Assembly (NCBI RefSeq): GCF_019219075.1
Contig: NZ_JAHUWJ010000002.1
Coordinates: 434,001 to 498,000, forward strand
From: Chitinophaga sp. sic0106
GTDB taxonomy: Bacteria > Bacteroidota > Bacteroidia > Chitinophagales > Chitinophagaceae
DNA length: 64,000 nucleotides
Direction: 5' to 3'
The position numbers were made by a program, and so were the translations under genes. Below, in pieces: positions 24,868 through 33,976 of the stretch (its first letter is position 1; each line of letters begins with the position of its first letter). The notes beneath the pieces are model-generated. The model was not told where the DNA came from and did not search any database. It saw only the letters and a list, made by a program, of their open reading frames with translations.

Positions 24868-27249
24868 TTAGAACTTGAAGTTGTAAGTGATACCAGGCAC
24901 GATGGTACCGATGATAGAAAAGCGAACCGCCTCCTTAACATCCGGGTTATCCGGATTTTGACGGAAGTAAACGGTGTATGCGTTGCGGCGTGCATAAACG
25001 TTATACAGCGAGAACACCCATTCTCCTTTCCAGCGTTTCAGTTGCTTACCTTTCAGCGTCATGGAGAGGTCCAGGCGGTTGTAGGGCGACAACCGGTAGT
25101 TGTTACGTTTTTCTGTACTGTTGTATGGAATATCCCAGTCCTGGAATTCCAGGCGGTTATCTGCAAATGTTGCCGGTGTGCCGGATGCAAATACCCAGTT
25201 AGCAGAGGCAGATATTCGTTTTGTGAACGTATGGGACACTACGATGTTTACATTATGCGTACGATCGTAGCGGTTGAGGAACCATTCATTCAGACTGATT
25301 CCAGGCGTTTTACGCTCTGTTCTTGACAGGGTATAGCTGATCCAGCCGGTGGTATTTCCAATATCTTTCTTGGCATATAATTCCACACCATAAGCACGGC
25401 CTTGTGAAGGCAGCAGGTCGGCCTCAATTTGAGGATTGAGTTGCAGGTTGGCATTGTCGATATAGTCCAGCTGGTTATCGGTGGTTTTATAGAAAACTTC
25501 ACCGGACAGCTCATAACTATCGTTTGGCGCATTAAAGAAATAACCGATGGTATACTGATTAGAAACCATTGGCGCTACGTTGTTGCTGCTTGGTGTCCAG
25601 ATGTCGAGCGGTGTTGGAGATGCCGTATTGGAGAGCTGGTGCATGAACTGGGAAGTACGGCTGAAGGCCACTTTCACAGCGTGTAAGTCGTTGAACGCAT
25701 AGCGGATGCTTGCACGTGGCTCGAGATAGCTGTATGCTGTCATTTTTTCTCCTGCGCCAAAATCTTTTTGTCCGATCAGGCGTTTTCTGATGCCTGGGGT
25801 AGTATCTGCATAATAGTATTCAGTACCGCTTCCGAGTGTTTGGTAATTGGAAAGTCTCACGCCGTACTGGATACCGAAATGCTTGTTTGGTTTATACTCA
25901 TGATCCACATACACAGCTGATTCCAGTGCATGTTTATCAGGAATGGTTTTGATATGCTGGTCATCCCCCTCTGTGCCAATCCCGGTACCAGGTTTGAAGG
26001 TATAGTAAATGCCCTGAACGCCAAAACGCAGTGTATTAGCGGAGTTGATATAGTAGGTGAAAGATGGTTTGAGGCCGTAGTTGATGATGTTGGAGGTCCA
26101 GTCGTAGCTCTGTGAAGGCTCACTGTCTGATTTTTTACTTCCATTGCTGAACTGCAGACTATAATCGTATTTGCTATAGTAGGAGGTCAGGTTTAAAAAA
26201 AGTTTGTTGGTAAATACATGGTTCCATCGCAGGGTGGCGGTGGCATTTCCCCAGTTCATATTTACATCTTTCCCAAAACCAAATACATCTCTTCCGAAAT
26301 AACCACTGAGGAACAGGGTATTATTGCTGTTAAATTTATAGTTAGCCTTTGCGGTGAGGTCATAGAAATTCAGCTTGGTATCTTTCATATCTCCTTTTAC
26401 GAAAGGTTTCATCAGCACATCGATGTAGGATCTTCTGGCGGCTACGATAAAGGATGATTTATCTTTTACGATAGGCGCCTCTAAGGACAGGCGGCTGAAA
26501 ATATTACCAATACCCCCATTTAGAGCAAGTTTCTGGTTGTTGCCATCTTTCATACGTATATCAAGTACAGAAGAGGTGCGACCGCCATATTCGGCCGGAA
26601 AGCCGCCTTTAATCAGATTCAGGCTTTTTACCGCATCCGGATTGAATACGCTGAAGAAGCCCAGCATGTGGGTGGAGTTGTATACCGGAGCTTCATCCAG
26701 CAGGATGAGGTTTTCGTCGCTGTTACCTCCACGAACGTTAAAGCCGGAGGCACCTTCCCCTACGGTAGCCACGCCCGGGAGGGTTTGAATGGCGCGCAAT
26801 ACATCCACTTCTCCCATGAAAGTAGGCATGGCCTTCATTTGTGCAATATCCAGGCGGTTGATACTGGTATTGATGGTATTAATGGCTTTTTCCTGTTTAT
26901 CACCTTTGATGGTAACTTCATTGAGTTGGCTGGAGCTGGCTTCCAGCTTCACATCCAGGGTAATATTTTTTTGAAGTTTGACAGTAGTTTTGTAATTGGT
27001 ATAACCGATATAGCTGAATTGCAATTCCTGCTCCCCTGCGGGCAGGGTGATGGAGTAAAAGCCATATTGGTTGGTGACGGTGCCGATGCTGGTACCTGGC
27101 TTTCCTACCGAGATACCGATGAGGCTTTCGCCATTTTGTTTATCTTTCACATATCCGCTTACGGTGTACCTGGCTTGTTGCGCATACGATATGGAAGCGC
27201 CAAAAAGCAGGCAGATGGCGGACAGCAGCATGGTTGCCCTTGTTTTCAT
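24868..27249 (-). CDS. TonB-dependent receptor with carboxypeptidase-regulatory-like domain
   Basis: 793 residues from the ATG at 27249, which gives a clean signal peptide (MKTRATMLLSAICLLFGASI... ending YAQ); the frame is open further to 27294 but without a signal-like start. After it come a CarboxypepD_reg-like domain (YTVSGYVKDKQNGESLIGISV), the plug (LPGVATVGEGASGFNVRGG, NLILLDEAPVYNSTHMLG, IKGGFPAEYGGRTSSVLDI) and a 22-strand-type barrel ending in PGITYNFKF. It imports an unknown ligand across the outer membrane with TonB energy. The DUF4249 lipoprotein gene follows after 17 bases. Confidence 0.93.
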   Translation of the reverse strand: MKTRATMLLSAICLLFGASISYAQQARYTVSGYVKDKQNGESLIGISVGKPGTSIGTVTNQYGFYSITLPAGEQELQFSYIGYTNYKTTVKLQKNITLDVKLEASSSQLNEVTIKGDKQEKAINTINTSINRLDIAQMKAMPTFMGEVDVLRAIQTLPGVATVGEGASGFNVRGGNSDENLILLDEAPVYNSTHMLGFFSVFNPDAVKSLNLIKGGFPAEYGGRTSSVLDIRMKDGNNQKLALNGGIGNIFSRLSLEAPIVKDKSSFIVAARRSYIDVLMKPFVKGDMKDTKLNFYDLTAKANYKFNSNNTLFLSGYFGRDVFGFGKDVNMNWGNATATLRWNHVFTNKLFLNLTSYYSKYDYSLQFSNGSKKSDSEPSQSYDWTSNIINYGLKPSFTYYINSANTLRFGVQGIYYTFKPGTGIGTEGDDQHIKTIPDKHALESAVYVDHEYKPNKHFGIQYGVRLSNYQTLGSGTEYYYADTTPGIRKRLIGQKDFGAGEKMTAYSYLEPRASIRYAFNDLHAVKVAFSRTSQFMHQLSNTASPTPLDIWTPSSNNVAPMVSNQYTIGYFFNAPNDSYELSGEVFYKTTDNQLDYIDNANLQLNPQIEADLLPSQGRAYGVELYAKKDIGNTTGWISYTLSRTERKTPGISLNEWFLNRYDRTHNVNIVVSHTFTKRISASANWVFASGTPATFADNRLEFQDWDIPYNSTEKRNNYRLSPYNRLDLSMTLKGKQLKRWKGEWVFSLYNVYARRNAYTVYFRQNPDNPDVKEAVRFSIIGTIVPGITYNFKF

Positions 27250-27354
27250 AAAAGGTAAATGCAGTTTAAATGAGTTTTTCCGGTTTTGTAACATGCATAT
27301 ATGACGAGGGGGGAAGTTCTTACCCCTACACGCCGTGAAAATAAAAATGAAATA

Positions 27355-27411
27355 CGGGTTTACAGCACTCGTTGTAAAAAATAATATGTTACAACGCCGT
27401 CTGTAAACCCG
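27355..27411 (-). terminator. nested inverted repeat, possible terminator of the HMA-like gene
   Basis: Outer arms 27355-27365 / 27401-27411 (11 bp, perfect) and inner arms 27370-27377 / 27389-27396 (8 bp, perfect) form one long interrupted stem. The minus strand then continues in T-rich but broken sequence. It could end the small gene at 27438-27650 or be a protein-binding dyad upstream of the receptor. Confidence 0.5.
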
Positions 27412-27437
27412 TGGAAAGATTTGTTCAGCTACAGTAA

Positions 27438-27650
27438 TTAGTCCAGAATATCGCAGGCAAACCCTAAGTTGGTGACCAGTTCAATGATTTCCTCTTCCTG
27501 GAAAGGGGCCTGGCCGGCTACTCTCAGCACCCGGTCGCAGTCTTCGATGTCAACACTACAGGCCTGCACCTCAAAGGAGGATGAAATGGCCTTGATGACA
27601 TTATTTTTATCATGAACGGAGGTGATATTTGTACGGAATATTCCAATCAT
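27438..27650 (-). CDS. small HMA-like ferredoxin-fold protein without the CxxC site
   Basis: 70 residues from the ATG at 27650 (MIGIFRTNITSVHDKNNVIKAISSSFEVQACSVDIEDCDRVLRVAG split). The beta-alpha-beta-beta-alpha-beta pattern (V..I...f.....sVDiEDcdrVLrV.G....eeII.....lGF.c..l) resembles heavy-metal-associated domains, but the metal-binding CxxC is absent. Function unknown. It diverges from the AraC-type regulator next to it, and might be under its control. Confidence 0.55.
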   Translation of the reverse strand: MIGIFRTNITSVHDKNNVIKAISSSFEVQACSVDIEDCDRVLRVAGQAPFQEEEIIELVTNLGFACDILD

Positions 27651-27757
27651 TTTGTTTCTTATTTGGTTATTCGGAATATTTTTGTGCAAATTTGCTATAG
27701 TTATCCCAACTAACTGTTACACCTGAAGGAGTAAAATTTATATGAAACGGATTATTT

Positions 27758-28756
27758 ATGGCCGTAGTTATAAAAAATGATGCGAGTGACATCTTGCTGC
27801 GTGATGAGATGGACTTCGATATGAATAAGCTTTCGTCGCCAACTATATTGGAAGATGTGAAAAACCTGTCCTACTATTTTGGCAATGCTACATTCAATAG
27901 TCTGTACTTCGATGGTTATCACCTGGGCCATGGCACTGCCCATATTTACGAGAATTTGCATATTTCGCATACCAAAGGGGCTGCCAGTAAGCTGGTGGAT
28001 ATGTTGTTTTTACAGCGTGGACGCTTTAATACCGGTCTGGAAGGGGTAACAGATAACCTGCGTTTTTCTACGCTGGAGCATAACCTGTTATATGACCCAA
28101 CCGGTGATGAAACGGCTTCCATTGAAAAGCAGGATGGGTTGAATATGTTTATTATCAGCTTTACTGCGGAGCGTTTTTTGTCATTGGCGGAGCATAACGG
28201 GGATATTTTGGGAAAGATGGCAGATGAGGTGGCGGGTAACCGCGCCGCTATTTTGGAAGCCCATCAGAATCCTCATATCACCCCGCGTATGAACGCCATT
28301 ATTGAGGAGATTACCAATTGTAACTTCCAGGGTGGGCTGAAAAAATTGTTTTTACAGTCCAAAACGCTGGAGCTGCTGGCATTGCAGTGTAGCCAGGTGG
28401 TGGATGGGATGCAGCATAAATCGGTGAAGCCCCTGTCAGTATCCGACCGTGAGCGGTTAGATTACGCCAGGAGCGTATTGCTGGCCAATATGCAGCAGCC
28501 GCCTACGCTGTCGCAGCTGGCACGCATGGCGGGCATCAACGAGTTTAAGCTCAAGAATGGCTTCAAACAGCTCTATAATACTACCGTTTTTGGTTATCTG
28601 AGTGATTACCGCCTGGAGCTGGCGAAGGACATGATCCTGGACGGCAACAGGAGTTTATCTGATATTGCCGATGAAGCAGGTTATTCCAGTCTGCCACATT
28701 TTAGTACGGCTTTCAGGAAAAAGTTTGGGGTAAGCCCAAGCAGGATGAAGCATTAA
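27758..28756 (+). CDS. AraC family transcriptional regulator
   Basis: 332 residues. The last 100 residues form the two helix-turn-helix units of AraC: PTLSQLARMAGINEFKLKNGFKQLYNTT and RSLSDIADEAGYSSLPHFSTAFRKKFGVSPSRMKH (split). The N-terminal 220 residues would bind an effector and are not of the sugar-cupin type that I recognise. It is divergent from the HMA-like gene over a 107-bp gap. Targets unknown. Confidence 0.9.
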   Translation: MAVVIKNDASDILLRDEMDFDMNKLSSPTILEDVKNLSYYFGNATFNSLYFDGYHLGHGTAHIYENLHISHTKGAASKLVDMLFLQRGRFNTGLEGVTDNLRFSTLEHNLLYDPTGDETASIEKQDGLNMFIISFTAERFLSLAEHNGDILGKMADEVAGNRAAILEAHQNPHITPRMNAIIEEITNCNFQGGLKKLFLQSKTLELLALQCSQVVDGMQHKSVKPLSVSDRERLDYARSVLLANMQQPPTLSQLARMAGINEFKLKNGFKQLYNTTVFGYLSDYRLELAKDMILDGNRSLSDIADEAGYSSLPHFSTAFRKKFGVSPSRMKH

Positions 28757-28931
28757 CTGCGAAGCAGGGCTTTCAGGAATAAAAGTATTCCCGGCTTTTG
28801 TAAATACAAAATAGTCGGTTTTCAGAAAGCCTAAGAGGAAAAATATTTTCCCTACGTACATAAATGCAAATCAGGTGGCTTCAGTGCAGCAGCCTGAGTG
28901 GAAGGATTCACTACCTGCTGTAAACGCAAAA

Positions 28932-28951
28932 AGGTGCCGGGCACGGCACCT
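28932..28951 (-). terminator. terminator of the NAD(P)-binding reductase gene
   Basis: An 8-bp GC stem (28932-28939 / 28944-28951) with five T following on the minus strand (28932-28928), about 30 bases past the stop. Confidence 0.75.
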
Positions 28952-28978
28952 CCTCACTATATTTTTCTCCGATATCTA

Positions 28979-29608
28979 TTAGTAAGCCACTGTAAACTGT
29001 TGTTTTACATGTTTAGGCGTTTCCAGCTCGTCAACAAGGGCTACGGCGTAATCGGCTACTGAAATTTTGCTGTTACCGGCTTCGTCGGTTACCAGTGAGG
29101 TGGTGCCCACGCGGAATTTGCCGGTACGGGGGCCTGGTTCGATCATGGCTGCAGGGATTACGGCAGTCCAGTCCAGGTCATTTTCCTGTCTTAAAACAAG
29201 GAGGCCTGCGCGGGTGGCTTCAGCGATGGGTTTCCATTCAGCCGGGAAATGGGGGCTGTCGAGCAGGAGGTGGCCAGGAGCAACTTCCAGGCTGGCAGCA
29301 CCGCTTACCAGGATAAATCTTTTTATGCCTGCTTGTTTTAAACCTGCGATGGTGGCTTTGGTAGCCTGTACGTAGGTGTCTGTATCTACTGCTTTATAAG
29401 CACTGATAACGGCATCTGTGCCGGAAATGGCTTCCGCTACGGCATTTGCATCAGTAACATCCGCTTTTTTCACGATCAGGTTGTCATTGGATACGGTAAT
29501 CTTTTCCGGGTTACGGACAATCGCTGTCACCTGGTGGCCCCTTTGGAGGGCTTCGTTCAGGATTTCATGTCCGATAAAGCCGGAAGCGCCTATAATTGCA
29601 ATTTTCAT
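28979..29608 (-). CDS. NAD(P)-binding oxidoreductase, NmrA-like SDR family
   Basis: 209 residues, an atypical short-chain dehydrogenase. The Rossmann loop GASGFIG (7-13, GxxGxxG) starts the protein, followed by TAIVRNPEK, a D-V-T motif after strand 3 (KKADVTDANAV) and the later ISAYK and ILVSGAAS segments. There is no YxxxK catalytic pair, so it may be an NADPH sensor, flavin reductase or epimerase-like enzyme. It has a full consensus promoter and its own terminator. Confidence 0.85.
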   Translation of the reverse strand: MKIAIIGASGFIGHEILNEALQRGHQVTAIVRNPEKITVSNDNLIVKKADVTDANAVAEAISGTDAVISAYKAVDTDTYVQATKATIAGLKQAGIKRFILVSGAASLEVAPGHLLLDSPHFPAEWKPIAEATRAGLLVLRQENDLDWTAVIPAAMIEPGPRTGKFRVGTTSLVTDEAGNSKISVADYAVALVDELETPKHVKQQFTVAY

Positions 29609-29646
29609 CTTTATAAATTTAAACTGTAATAAAAATAATTACAGTA

Positions 29647-29678
29647 CAAAAGTAAGGAGGAAATTTATATGGGCCAAA
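29647..29678 (-). promoter_or_regulatory. promoter of the NAD(P)-binding reductase gene
   Basis: On the minus strand TTTG (29678-29675), 20-bp spacer, TACTTTTG (29654-29647). The start codon is 38 bases downstream. Confidence 0.75.
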
Positions 29679-29713
29679 AAGAATTTTTGAGGAGGAGTCC
29701 CTGGTGTTCGGCC

Positions 29714-29863
29714 CTGTGCCTCATCCGGAACTTGCCTGGGCGTGCTCGCCCTTGTACCTCATTCGGATAGCTGGCCTGTGAGTACTCACCCTGTGCCTGA
29801 TGCGGAACTGGCCTGGGAGTGCTCGCCTTAGGCTTCATCCGGGCAGCCGGCCCGGGAGCCCGC
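29714..29863. repeat. degenerate tandem repeat, four units of 36-40 bp
   Basis: Units at 29714-29750, 29751-29790, 29791-29827 and 29828-29863 share the frame GTGCCTCAT-CGGA-CTGGCCTGGGAGTGCTCGCC in variable form. Units 1 and 3 are closest. They are clearly more GC-rich than the flanks. Confidence 0.7.
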
Positions 29864-29975
29864 GTATTGCAATATTTATTGGGGTATATGGCAGCCTGGG
29901 CAATCCTTAGCGCCACCGCGCGCAGCGCGGAACCCCGCAAGCAAAACCGAAGATTTTGCGACCCCGCCAAAACTA

Positions 29976-30016
29976 AAAAGCCGGATAAAAAGGAGTAATC
30001 TCCCCTTTATCCGGCC
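29976..30016 (-). terminator. terminator of hppA
   Basis: GCCGGATAAA (29980-29989) pairs with TTTATCCGGC (30006-30015), with a partly paired loop; T-rich minus-strand tail. It lies just after the hppA stop. Confidence 0.75.
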
Positions 30017-30038
30017 TTTAGTTGAAATTAATTAGTTC

Positions 30039-32240
30039 CTATTTCTTAGTCGCCACATAAGTCACCAACGGCGCTTTTGCCGACTTTTCAGCCTGCGTGC
30101 TCACCTTGGCAGTTGGTGCAGCATCCCTGGTATGGAATTTTTCTCCCAGGGTGGGCGCAATCACCAGTGATACAATAGACATCAGTTTGATCAGGATGTT
30201 CATAGACGGACCGGAGGTATCTTTGAAAGGATCACCCACGGTATCACCTGTCACAGATGCTTTGTGTGGCTCTGATTTCTTGTAGTAAGTTTCACCGTTG
30301 ATTTCAACGCCTTTTTCAAATGATTTTTTAGCGTTATCCCATGCACCACCGGCGTTGTTCTGGAAGATGCCCATCAGTACACCGCTCACAGTAGCGCCAG
30401 CGAGGAAACCACCCAGTACTTCCGGCCCGGCAATGAAGCCGATCAGCAGCGGAGAGATTAATGCAATGGCACCAGGAGCCAGCATTTCACGAATGGAAGC
30501 TTTGGTGGAAATATCCACACATTTATCGTATTCCGGTTTGCCGGTACCATCCATGATACCTGGAATTTCGCGGAACTGACGGCGTACTTCTTCCACCATT
30601 GCCATGGCAGCGCGACCTACCGCCGCTATTGCGAGGGAAGAGAAGATGAACGGAATCATACCACCGATAAACAAACCAGCCAGTACATCCGCTTTGTAAA
30701 TATCAATGCCGGAGATGCCTGCCACGCCCACAAAGGCAGCAAACAAAGCCAGGGCAGTAAGCGCAGCGGAAGCAATAGCGAAACCTTTACCGGTTGCAGC
30801 AGTAGTGTTACCTACGGCATCCAGGATATCGGTTTTTTCACGCACTTCTTTTGGCAGTTCACTCATTTCAGCAATACCACCTGCGTTATCAGCGATCGGG
30901 CCAAAGGCATCGATGGCCAGTTGCATAGCGGTGGTAGCCATCATACCGGCAGCAGCAATGGCTACTCCGTATAAGCCGGCAAAAGCGTAAGAGCCCCAGA
31001 TACCGGCTGCCAGCACCAGGATTGGCAGGGTGGTAGATTCCATACCAACCGACAAACCTCCAATGATATTGGTAGCATGACCAGTGGCAGACTGGCGGAT
31101 GATAGAACGCACCGGACGTTTGCCCATTGCGGTATAATATTCAGTAATGATACTCATCAGGGTACCTACTGCAAGGCCTACTACGATCGCACCAAATACT
31201 TGTCCCCTGGTGAATACATGGCCACGCAGCTGCATTTCTGTATCAGGCAAAATCCAGTTTACCAGGAAGTAAGAGGCAATGAGCGTAAGTACAATGGAAC
31301 CCCAGTTACCCATGTTCAGGGCGCGCTGTACCACGGAAGTATTTAAACCTGCATTGTCGCTGATGCGAACAAAGAAGGTGCCGATGATAGAAAAGATAAT
31401 ACCGAATCCGGCGATCAGCATAGGCAGCAGGATAGGAGCGATACCGCCAAATGCATCCTGGCTGGTAGTTTCAGAGCCCAGTACCATGGTAGCCAGTACG
31501 GTTGCTACGTATGAACCGAACAGGTCGGCGCCCATACCGGCAACATCACCTACGTTGTCGCCCACGTTATCAGCGATAGTGGCAGGGTTACGCGGATCAT
31601 CTTCCGGAATACCGGCTTCCACTTTACCTACCAGGTCAGCGCCTACGTCAGCAGCTTTGGTATAGATACCACCGCCTACACGGGCAAAGAGTGCGATACT
31701 CTCAGCACCCAGCGAAAAGCCGGTGAGTACTTCAATTGTTTTGACCATTTCAGGTGTATTGGCGGCAGCGCCAAAGAAGGAGCTCAGCACAATAAACAAC
31801 GCGCCCAGCCCTAAAACAGCCAGACCCGCAACACCCATCCCCATCACGGAACCTCCGGTGAAGGATACCTGCAGGGCTTTTGATAAACTGGTGCGTGCCG
31901 CATGTGCGGTACGTACGTTCGCCTTAGTGGCGATTTTCATACCAATGAAACCTGCTACTGCAGAGAATATAGCGCCCATTACAAAAGCCAGTGCAATTGA
32001 CCAGTGCGAATTTTCGTGAGTGGCTCCCATAAAAGCCAGCAAAAGAGCAGCAATAATTACGAAATAGGTAAGGATCTTATACTCAGCTTTCAGAAATGCC
32101 ATTGCTCCTTTTGCGATATGGGCGGCAATCTCCATCATTTTTTCGTTGCCGGCATCCTGGCGGGAAACCCAGGCGCTCCGAAACGCGGTAAATAACAAGG
32201 CTAGTAATCCAAAACATGGAACGAGGTAAACTATATTCAT
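30039..32240 (-). CDS. hppA: membrane-bound ion-pumping pyrophosphatase, K+-dependent type
   Basis: 733 residues from ATG 32240 ([17 protein letters not shown]); upstream codons in the same frame look non-coding. It has about 16 membrane helices and the full set of active-site motifs: [43 protein letters not shown] (split) and [16 protein letters not shown]. It splits pyrophosphate and pumps Na+ or H+ across the inner membrane. In [11 protein letters not shown] the residue after GNTT is Ala and not Lys, which in this family marks the K+-dependent group; these are often Na+ pumps. The exact ion cannot be told from sequence. Confidence 0.95.
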   Translation of the reverse strand: MNIVYLVPCFGLLALLFTAFRSAWVSRQDAGNEKMMEIAAHIAKGAMAFLKAEYKILTYFVIIAALLLAFMGATHENSHWSIALAFVMGAIFSAVAGFIGMKIATKANVRTAHAARTSLSKALQVSFTGGSVMGMGVAGLAVLGLGALFIVLSSFFGAAANTPEMVKTIEVLTGFSLGAESIALFARVGGGIYTKAADVGADLVGKVEAGIPEDDPRNPATIADNVGDNVGDVAGMGADLFGSYVATVLATMVLGSETTSQDAFGGIAPILLPMLIAGFGIIFSIIGTFFVRISDNAGLNTSVVQRALNMGNWGSIVLTLIASYFLVNWILPDTEMQLRGHVFTRGQVFGAIVVGLAVGTLMSIITEYYTAMGKRPVRSIIRQSATGHATNIIGGLSVGMESTTLPILVLAAGIWGSYAFAGLYGVAIAAAGMMATTAMQLAIDAFGPIADNAGGIAEMSELPKEVREKTDILDAVGNTTAATGKGFAIASAALTALALFAAFVGVAGISGIDIYKADVLAGLFIGGMIPFIFSSLAIAAVGRAAMAMVEEVRRQFREIPGIMDGTGKPEYDKCVDISTKASIREMLAPGAIALISPLLIGFIAGPEVLGGFLAGATVSGVLMGIFQNNAGGAWDNAKKSFEKGVEINGETYYKKSEPHKASVTGDTVGDPFKDTSGPSMNILIKLMSIVSLVIAPTLGEKFHTRDAAPTAKVSTQAEKSAKAPLVTYVATKK

Positions 32241-32420
32241 ATAAGCGAATTTAAAAAATGCAAGGTTGACAAAATTTGTTTTAGTAGTTAAAAGATCATA
32301 AGATTCCAAATAGTGTTTCAAATAAATATAAAACATAAAAAATTAATACTCACGTGTGTGGCTCAATTTTTTAATAAACTTCGCTATGGGAGGGACTTTT
32401 GGGGAGCAGATTTTTTAAGG

Positions 32421-33932
32421 TCAGATACCCTGCAAAAAAGCATCCCCCAGGTGGTGGATGATGTCGCTGGCAGTCATCGCCTCCTGTGATAAGCTGGCAG
32501 CGGCAAGGTCGCCGGCATAGCCGTGCAGCCATACCCCCAGAATGATGGCCGCTTTGGGCGTATATCCCTGGGCCAGCATGGCGGTGAGTATGCCTGTCAG
32601 CACATCACCGCTGCCTCCGGTTGCCATTCCTGCATTACCGGTAGGATTGAAATATAACGAGCCATCGGGGCAGGCGATGGTACTATATCTCCCTTTTAAT
32701 AAAATATAAAGGCCTGTTTCCATTGATTTCCTGCTCAGCAGATCCAGCCGCTCAAACTGGTTGGCTGTGGCGCCAAATAGTCGCTCAAACTCTTTGGGGT
32801 GTGGAGTCAGCATGGAACCTTTGGGAATCTTGTATAACAGGTAAGGATATACGGAAATGATGTTTAATGCATCGGCGTCAATGACCATCGGCAGTGGATA
32901 GCTTTCCAACAGCTTCTCCAGGGCCAGCGCGGTTTGCTGGTGTGTGCCCAGTCCGGGGCCAATGCCTATACAGTTATATTTTGCCTGTGCCGCATCCAGG
33001 TGGAAATGGGTGCTATGCTGCATTTCTGAATCGGTGATGCACATGGCCGCCGGCTCCCCCAGCTGCATGATGTCATAGCCGCAGCCGGGCACATGGCAGG
33101 TGAGCAGTCCCACGCCTGCCCGCAGGCAGGCCCTGGTAGCCAGTAAGGCGGCACCTATTTTTCCATAGCTGCCGGCAATAATGAGCGCATGACCATAAGT
33201 ACCTTTATGTCCAAACGGATTCCTGGGCTGATATATAGTTCGGATAGTGTCCGCATCAGAAAGATGAAAACGTACAGGCGTTTGCGTCAGGTAGTCCTGA
33301 TGCAATCCTATAGGCAGCACATGTATCTCTCCCCCAAAAACTGCATTTTCAGGCAACAGGAAAGCCAGCTTGTAAGTTTCAAAACTAAGGGTATGATGGG
33401 CCTGCACCACTGGTGTATGCAGAGAGCTGTTATCCGCCTGCAAACCGGAAGGTATGTCCACTGATACTACGGTGTGGCACATACGAAGATCGTTTATCCG
33501 GTGGATCACGCCGGCCATCCAGCCTGCTACGGGTTTGTTTAAACCGGTGCCAAACAGGGCATCTACAATAATACCATCTGCTGCTGGTATAGGAAATCCC
33601 TGTAGATCATTGAGCGGGTGGATATGGCCTGGATACCGTTGTTCCAGGCGCTCCTGGTTCGCAAGATTATCGGGACTGGCATGGCCGGTAAGCAGCCAGG
33701 CATTTGCTTCATATCCTTTTTCCAGCAGCTGACGGGTGATAGCGAGGCCATCACCGCCATTATTGCCTTTGCCACAAATGATATAAACGGGATGTGCGGG
33801 AGTGAAATGATCTGTAATCCAGTCAGTACAGGCTGCTGCGGCACGCTCCATCAGGTCAAGACTGCTTACAGGCTCGTGTTCAATGGTATATGCATCGGCT
33901 TCACGTATTTGTGCTGCGCTGAAGATCTTCAT
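32421..33932 (-). CDS. nnr: bifunctional NAD(P)H-hydrate epimerase / ADP-dependent dehydratase
   Basis: 503 residues from ATG 33932 (MKIFSAAQIREAD). The N-terminal YjeF_N epimerase domain has CGKGNNGGDG at 53-62 and VDALFGTG, VDIPSGL; the C-terminal carbohydrate-kinase-like dehydratase has KGTYGHALIIAGS, VIDADALNII, MLTPHPKEFERL and the catalytic GNAGMATGGSGDVLTG. Together they repair hydrated NADH and NADPH. The same fusion is found in most bacteria. It comes 44 bases after the alpha/beta hydrolase gene on the same strand. Confidence 0.95.
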   Translation of the reverse strand: MKIFSAAQIREADAYTIEHEPVSSLDLMERAAAACTDWITDHFTPAHPVYIICGKGNNGGDGLAITRQLLEKGYEANAWLLTGHASPDNLANQERLEQRYPGHIHPLNDLQGFPIPAADGIIVDALFGTGLNKPVAGWMAGVIHRINDLRMCHTVVSVDIPSGLQADNSSLHTPVVQAHHTLSFETYKLAFLLPENAVFGGEIHVLPIGLHQDYLTQTPVRFHLSDADTIRTIYQPRNPFGHKGTYGHALIIAGSYGKIGAALLATRACLRAGVGLLTCHVPGCGYDIMQLGEPAAMCITDSEMQHSTHFHLDAAQAKYNCIGIGPGLGTHQQTALALEKLLESYPLPMVIDADALNIISVYPYLLYKIPKGSMLTPHPKEFERLFGATANQFERLDLLSRKSMETGLYILLKGRYSTIACPDGSLYFNPTGNAGMATGGSGDVLTGILTAMLAQGYTPKAAIILGVWLHGYAGDLAAASLSQEAMTASDIIHHLGDAFLQGI

Positions 33933-33976
33933 AGTAATAGCTTGTTCCCTAAAATTAGGGAATATTCGCTTATTAC

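Larger units (their letters stand above)
29609..30038. other. 430-bp gap with promoter, degenerate repeats and a terminator
   Basis: It holds, from left to right, the reductase promoter (29647-29678), a GC-rich degenerate tandem repeat (29714-29863), unclassified sequence, and the hppA terminator (29976-30016). A 101-codon minus-strand frame across it is low-complexity and not thought to be a gene. Confidence 0.6.

Noticed and set aside
29665..29970. 101-codon frame on the minus strand
   Set aside because: It runs across the degenerate tandem repeat and overlaps the reductase promoter; low-complexity translation.
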